From: CAIPVR01 sp049316905 | GTDB lineage: Bacteria; Actinomycetota; Acidimicrobiia; Acidimicrobiales; Microtrichaceae | Direction: 5' to 3' | Assembly (NCBI GenBank): GCA_049316905.1 | Contig: JBMOJH010000003.1 | Span: 6,207 to 70,206 of the forward strand | DNA length: 64,000 nucleotides | Shown: piece by piece, positions 60,182-64,000 of the stretch | Position numbering within the stretch: position 1 is the stretch's first letter | Layout: every line of letters begins with the position of its first letter | The notes under the pieces: model-generated | Told to the model about the DNA's origin: nothing | The model's database searches: none | What the model saw: only the letters and a program-made list of their open reading frames with translations | Program-made: the position numbers and the translations under genes

Positions 60182-60733
60182 GTGGCGGCGTGGGACGTGT
60201 TGTTCTGGGTGACCTGCACGGTGCTGGTCGTCGCGGGCGCGTCGAAGCTGTCCGAACCGTCCGGCACGGCGACCGCGCTCGGCGCCCTCGGGATCCCCGG
60301 TGGGAACGCCGCGGCCCGGGCCCTCGGTGCGGTGGAGGTCGGCCTCGGCCTGGGCGGCCTCGCCGTCGGTGGGCGCGTGCTGGCCGGCGGTGTGGCCGTG
60401 GCCTACGGGTTCTTCGCCGTGGTCGTGCTGGCCGCCCGCCGCCGGGGCCTCGCCTCCTGCGGCTGCTTCGGGGCCCGCTCCGCCCCGCCGAGCGCGGTGC
60501 ACGTGGCGGTGAACGCGATCTCGGCCGTGGTGGCCGCCGTGGCCGCGGTGGCCGGTCCGGTCCCCGTGGCCGACGCCCTCGGCACGGTGTCGCTCGCCAC
60601 GGCCGCCACGGCGCTCGGCCTGGTGGTGCTGGTGACCGCCCTCGTCGTGGTGCTCGACACCGTCGTGGCCGACGTGGTCGAGGCCACGGCCACGCTCCGG
60701 GCCCAGACGATCGCCGCGAAGGAGGACCGATGA
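60182..60733 (+). CDS. MauE/DoxX-like membrane protein
   Basis: A 183-residue four-helix membrane protein of the MauE type, which helps methylamine dehydrogenase light chain maturation and disulfide formation. AGASKLSEPSGTATALGALG near 19-38 is the family start, and ASCGCFG near 93 has the redox C-x-C seen in MauE-like proteins. The C-terminal part adds a further helix and a short coil. It overlaps the next gene as ATGA. Maturation of that exported Cys-rich protein is its likely job. Confidence 0.82.
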   Translation: MAAWDVLFWVTCTVLVVAGASKLSEPSGTATALGALGIPGGNAAARALGAVEVGLGLGGLAVGGRVLAGGVAVAYGFFAVVVLAARRRGLASCGCFGARSAPPSAVHVAVNAISAVVAAVAAVAGPVPVADALGTVSLATAATALGLVVLVTALVVVLDTVVADVVEATATLRAQTIAAKEDR

Positions 60734-62601
60734 CCGCGACCGTCGGAACGGAACGTCGGCGGGGTTCGCTCGCCGAGCGGGTGGGCGGCTTCCTCGAGCG
60801 GCGGGTGGACCGCCGCGGCGTGCTGCGCCGTGGCGCGATGGTCGGCACCGCCATGGCCGTCGCCCCGGCGACCTACGTGGCCCGCCCGGGCACCGCGTAC
60901 GCCGCCGTGTGCGGACGTGAGGCGCTCTGCAACGACGGCTACACCGAGTTCTGCTGCACCCTCTCCGGGGTCAACCGTTGCCCGCCGGGGACGTCGCTCG
61001 GCGGCTGGTGGAAGGTCGACGGCAGCAACTTCTGCGGCGGTGGGCCCCGCTACTACATGGACTGCAACGCGGCCTGCAACGGTTGCGGCTGCGGCAGCAA
61101 CGGCGTCTGCTCCGGCGCCTGCTCGGGCACCACGTGCGGTTGTGCCCTCGGGGACTGCAACAACCGCAAGGCCGGCTGCACCAACTTCCGCTACGGCCAG
61201 TGCAACCAGGGCGTCCCGTGCCTCGGCCCGATCGTGTGCCGCGTGGTCACGTGCACCGAGCCGTGGCGCATCGACGGCTCCTGCACCACCGCGGCCCGCA
61301 CCGACAACGCCACCCGGTACCACTCGCGGCCCTGTCTCGAGGTGGACGCGGTGGGCGGCGTCAACAACCTGTTCGTGGTGCCCGGCGGCGTGCGCCTGAT
61401 CGGGTGGGCGGTCGACCCCGGCACGCCGGCGCCGATCTCGGTGGTCATCTACGACTGCTTCCGGCCGATCGCCACGCTGACCGCCGCCGACCTCCGGCCC
61501 GACATCGGCAACCTCTTCCCGGCGCAGGGCCCGAACCACGGCTTCGACGCCTTCGTGCGCCTCTGCCCCGGCGAGCGCCTCGTGTCGGTCGCGGCGGTGG
61601 ACAGCTCCGGGCAGGGCACCACCTGGATCCACCACCAGATGGTCCGGATCATCCCCAACGCCCACGGGCACCTCGACAGCGTGACCGCGTCGGAGGGTCG
61701 GATCCGTGCGGTGGGCTTCGTCCTCGACCCCGACAACCTCGGGCCCTCCACCGTGGACGTGTTCGTCGACGGTGTGCTCGCGGCGTCGGTGCGCGCGGAC
61801 CTCTACCGGGCCGACCTCGCCCGCGAGTTGCCGCACATGGGTCCGAACCACGGCTTCGACGTGACCGTCCCCGCGTCGCCGGGGCCGCACAACGTGTGCG
61901 TCGTCGGTCGCAACGTGGGCGGGGGCACCGACCTGGACCTCGGCTGTCGCCCCGTGGCCGTGCCCTACGACCCGATCGGGGCGGTGGAGTCGCTCACCTC
62001 GTCGCCCGGCACGATCCGCGTCTCGGGCTGGGCGCTCGACCAGGACACCGCCGGACCGGTGCGGGTGCGCATCGACGTCGACGGCGTGTCGGTGCGCACC
62101 GCGCTCGCCGACCGCGCCCGCGGCGACCAGTACTCCGGTCACGGTTTCGACGAGACGGTCACGGGGGTGTCACCGGGGGAGCACGCCGTGTGCGTGGTCG
62201 CCCTGCCCGAGGGTGGTGGCTACGACCGCATCCTCGGGTGCAACGTGCTGGCCGTGGGCTCGGCCGCGGTCGGCCAGGTGCTGGCGCTGGAGGCGGCCCC
62301 GCAGGGCGTTCGCATCGCCACCACACCGGTGACGCGCACCGACGGTTCGCCCGCCCCGCTGCGGGTGCTGGTCGACGGGAACTTCCGGGCCCTGCTCGGC
62401 GGCACCTCCGGCACCGGCGTGGACGAGACACTCGCGCTGCCGCCCGGCGACCACGAGGTGCAGGTCCTCGCCGTGGTGGACGGCCCCCGAACCCTCCCCT
62501 ACCTGATGGCCTCGGCCAACGTCCGGGTCGACGACGCGGCCCCTGCGGCCCCGGCCCCGGACGTCACCGTCACGACCACCGCGACCGCGGGGGCGCCGTG
62601 A
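60730..62601 (+). CDS. Tat-exported Cys-rich methylamine dehydrogenase light-chain-like protein with GWxxDPD repeats
   Basis: A 623-residue protein. The N terminus has a twin-arginine signal (DRRGVLRRG near 27-35) cut after AYA-58, implying export after folding. Residues 61-175 hold about 20 cysteines and match the TTQ-bearing light chain: NRCPPGTSLGGWW aligns with NCPPGTKLATASW, and RYYMDCNAAC with AYRDCCG. W93/W94 could be the first TTQ tryptophan, but no Trp appears where the second is expected; the next is W179. After that come three repeats (GVRLIGWAVDPGT, RIRAVGFVLDPDN, TIRVSGWALDQDT) and a degenerate fourth, shared with the 9.8-kb lipoprotein. It is not a simple amine dehydrogenase. 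Confidence 0.72.
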   Translation: MTATVGTERRRGSLAERVGGFLERRVDRRGVLRRGAMVGTAMAVAPATYVARPGTAYAAVCGREALCNDGYTEFCCTLSGVNRCPPGTSLGGWWKVDGSNFCGGGPRYYMDCNAACNGCGCGSNGVCSGACSGTTCGCALGDCNNRKAGCTNFRYGQCNQGVPCLGPIVCRVVTCTEPWRIDGSCTTAARTDNATRYHSRPCLEVDAVGGVNNLFVVPGGVRLIGWAVDPGTPAPISVVIYDCFRPIATLTAADLRPDIGNLFPAQGPNHGFDAFVRLCPGERLVSVAAVDSSGQGTTWIHHQMVRIIPNAHGHLDSVTASEGRIRAVGFVLDPDNLGPSTVDVFVDGVLAASVRADLYRADLARELPHMGPNHGFDVTVPASPGPHNVCVVGRNVGGGTDLDLGCRPVAVPYDPIGAVESLTSSPGTIRVSGWALDQDTAGPVRVRIDVDGVSVRTALADRARGDQYSGHGFDETVTGVSPGEHAVCVVALPEGGGYDRILGCNVLAVGSAAVGQVLALEAAPQGVRIATTPVTRTDGSPAPLRVLVDGNFRALLGGTSGTGVDETLALPPGDHEVQVLAVVDGPRTLPYLMASANVRVDDAAPAAPAPDVTVTTTATAGAP

Positions 62602-63425
62602 CCGCGCTGGTCGCTCTCCTCGGGGTGGCGGTCGCCGTGCTCGCGGTGCTGGTGGTCAGCCTGCTGCGCAGCCACGCCGAGATCCTCCGGGCGCTGCACG
62701 ACCTCGGCGTCGACCTCGATCCGTCGCCCGAGGCCCGGGCCCGCGCGGCACGGGCCGCCCGGGCCGGCGCGTCCGCGGCCGGCGCGGGCGCGGCCGGCGC
62801 GATCGCCGCGGCCGACCTGCCCGGAGGCACGGTGACCACCGTGGCGGGCGTCCCCGAACCGGCCGAGGTGCTGGGCAGCGCCGCGGCGGACGTGGCCGGG
62901 ATCGATGCCCACGGTGACGCGGTGGCCGTGGGCGTGGTCGGCCAGCCCCACCGAACGCTGCTCGCGTTCCTGACCACCGGCTGCACCACCTGCAGGGGAT
63001 TCTGGGCCGCGCTGGCCACCGGCGTGGAGCTGCCCGCACCCGACATCCGGGTGGTGATCGTGACCCGTGGTGAGGAGGCCGAGTCGCCCCCCGAGGTCGC
63101 CCGCATCGCGCCGGTGGACGTGCCCACGGTGATGTCCACCGACGCCTGGGAGGACTACGGCGTGCCCGTCGCGCCCTACTTCGTGCTCGTCGACGGCGAC
63201 GAGGTGGTCGGCGAGGGCGCGGCGGCCACCTGGCCGCAGGTGGTGGACCTGCTGGGCAAGGCGCTGGCCGACACCGGCCGGTCGTTGCCGGCCGGGGGTC
63301 CCTCGCGCCGGGGGTTCCTCACCGGCCGCGAACGCGCCGCCCGCATCGACGACGAGCTCACCGAGGCCGGATTCGAGCCGGGCGACCCGCGGCTGCACCA
63401 CGAGCCGGGTGACATCGGGCGATGA
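62598..63425 (+). CDS. MauD-like membrane-anchored thioredoxin
   Basis: A 275-residue protein. One N-terminal helix leads into SLLRSHAEILRALHDLG, a hallmark of MauD. An Ala/Arg/Gly-rich linker follows, and then a thioredoxin fold with C129-T-T-C132 in TTGCTTCRGFW. The cis-proline lies in VAPYFVLVDGD. Its job would be to set disulfides in the exported Cys-rich protein encoded just upstream. GTG start, GTGA overlap; the stop overlaps the next small frame. Confidence 0.82.
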   Translation: MTALVALLGVAVAVLAVLVVSLLRSHAEILRALHDLGVDLDPSPEARARAARAARAGASAAGAGAAGAIAAADLPGGTVTTVAGVPEPAEVLGSAAADVAGIDAHGDAVAVGVVGQPHRTLLAFLTTGCTTCRGFWAALATGVELPAPDIRVVIVTRGEEAESPPEVARIAPVDVPTVMSTDAWEDYGVPVAPYFVLVDGDEVVGEGAAATWPQVVDLLGKALADTGRSLPAGGPSRRGFLTGRERAARIDDELTEAGFEPGDPRLHHEPGDIGR

Positions 63426-63502
63426 GCACCACCTCCGCGGTCGTGGTGGTGGGGCTGCTGGTGTCGGTCGCCGCCGCGGTCCGCGCCGGCTGGTCGCCTT
63501 GA
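63422..63502 (+). CDS. Candidate 26-aa membrane peptide
   Basis: ATG at 63422 overlaps the preceding stop as ATGA and opens a 26-codon frame: a short polar start, a hydrophobic core (AVVVVGLLVSVAAAV) and RAGWSP. The overlap matches the coupling used by all neighbours, and the next gene starts 9 nt after its stop. The size is at the limit of what can be trusted; it could be a small accessory subunit. Confidence 0.5.
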   Translation: MSTTSAVVVVGLLVSVAAAVRAGWSP

Positions 63503-63511
63503 GGGGTGTCG

Positions 63512-64000
63512 ATGCTGTCGAGCATCACCCCGCTCGGTGAGCGGGGGAAGGGGAACCGATGGTGGCTCACCGTCACCGCCTACCTGCTGGGGTCGGTGGT
63601 GGGCGGCGCCGCGCTCGGCCTGCTGGCGGGCACGGTGGGTCTGGCGGTCGCCCGGGTGCTCCCCGACGGCGCCACGCTCTGGGTGCTCGCCGCGGGATGC
63701 CTGCTCGCCGCGGTGTGGGACCTGGGTGGTCGACGGCCGCCGTCGTGGCGCCGCCAGGTGGACGAGCAGTGGCTGCACGCGTTCCGCGGGTGGGTCTACG
63801 GGTTCGGCTTCGGCGTGCAGCTCGGGTTCGGCCTCGTGACGATCGTGACCTCCGCGGCCACCTACGCGGCGGTGCTGTCCATGGTGCTCACCGGATCGCC
63901 GGTCGCCGGTGCGCTGGTGGGCGCGGTCTTCGGCCTGGCGCGGGGTCTGCCGGTCCTCGCCGCCCGCCGGGTGGTGGACACCGACTCCTTGCGGGACCTG
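63512..64000 (+). CDS. Multi-pass membrane protein, partial at window end (MauF/CcdA-like position)
   Basis: The frame is open for 163 codons and runs off the window. At least four hydrophobic segments are visible (about 20-45, 50-66, 97-118, 125-145), separated by a cytosolic RRPPSWRRQVDEQWLHAFRG loop. Its place after MauE-, light-chain- and MauD-like genes is that of a membrane electron carrier such as MauF or CcdA. The redox cysteines of CcdA are not seen in the part present. ATG follows GAGGGG by 5 nt. Confidence 0.7.
   Translation, partial: MLSSITPLGERGKGNRWWLTVTAYLLGSVVGGAALGLLAGTVGLAVARVLPDGATLWVLAAGCLLAAVWDLGGRRPPSWRRQVDEQWLHAFRGWVYGFGFGVQLGFGLVTIVTSAATYAAVLSMVLTGSPVAGALVGAVFGLARGLPVLAARRVVDTDSLRDL

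Overview
The window is a high-GC (third codon positions almost all G or C), gene-dense chromosomal segment of an actinobacterium. A WhiB regulator, a DUF2017-ClpS pair, a caa3-type cytochrome oxidase with an actinobacterial layout, GTG/TTG starts and MauE/MauD-type genes all fit. I would guess class Acidimicrobiia, but that is inference from gene content. There are no rRNA genes, CRISPR arrays, transposases, integrases or phage genes, and no gene-free stretch above 300 bp.

Layout. (1) 0.1-15.5 kb: de novo purine synthesis, purD-purK-purE, purB-purC-purS-purQ, purL, purF-purM. It is interrupted by two small reverse-strand genes (a B-box-like zinc protein and a conserved DNA-binding-like protein), a beta-propeller lipoprotein and gluQ. 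(2) 15.5-23.8 kb: two tandem pirins, an unknown protein, a 56-aa membrane protein coupled to pyrE, an ACT-domain malic enzyme, a GT-C glycosyltransferase and an acyltransferase. (3) 23.8-25.0 kb: a tRNA-Glu/Asp/Phe operon with a clear promoter, then DUF2017 and clpS. (4) 25.0-34.7 kb: aerobic respiration, with divergent ctaA and ctaB followed by a seven-gene cluster. Its first two genes encode COX1-like and COX3-like paralogues that have lost the metal ligands, followed by a membrane protein and the intact ctaC-ctaD-ctaE-ctaF. (5) 34.7-43.2 kb: an ABC exporter, a HAD phosphatase, serS, a methyltransferase, and two exported surface proteins. One of these is a paralogue of the propeller domain in region 1. 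(6) 43.3-51.4 kb: pdxH, an LCIB-type carbonic anhydrase-like protein, a poly-gamma-glutamate hydrolase-like protein, ccdA and a TlpA thioredoxin, whiB with a repeat-bearing leader, a 67-aa gene with its own operator repeats and terminator, an MBL hydrolase, orn, dut and a site-2 protease. (7) 51.5-57.6 kb: six overlapping catabolic genes (nitroreductase, amidase, nitroreductase, two acyl-CoA-dehydrogenase-like flavoproteins, enoyl-CoA hydratase). (8) 57.7-64 kb: a glycosyltransferase, an ECF sigma factor with a membrane partner, and a divergent Mau-like cluster. That cluster holds a MauE-like protein, a Tat-exported Cys-rich protein resembling the methylamine dehydrogenase light chain, a MauD-like thioredoxin, a 26-aa peptide and a membrane protein cut by the window edge.

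Recurring themes. Many transcription units begin with a TANNNT box only 6-10 nt before the start codon, which suggests widespread leaderless mRNAs. Genes inside operons overlap by ATGA/GTGA, and in one case apparently by CTGA. The strongest candidates for undescribed biology are the ligand-less oxidase pair next to the true oxidase, and the Mau-like cluster whose exported protein lacks an evident second TTQ tryptophan and carries C-terminal repeats shared with an unrelated lipoprotein.
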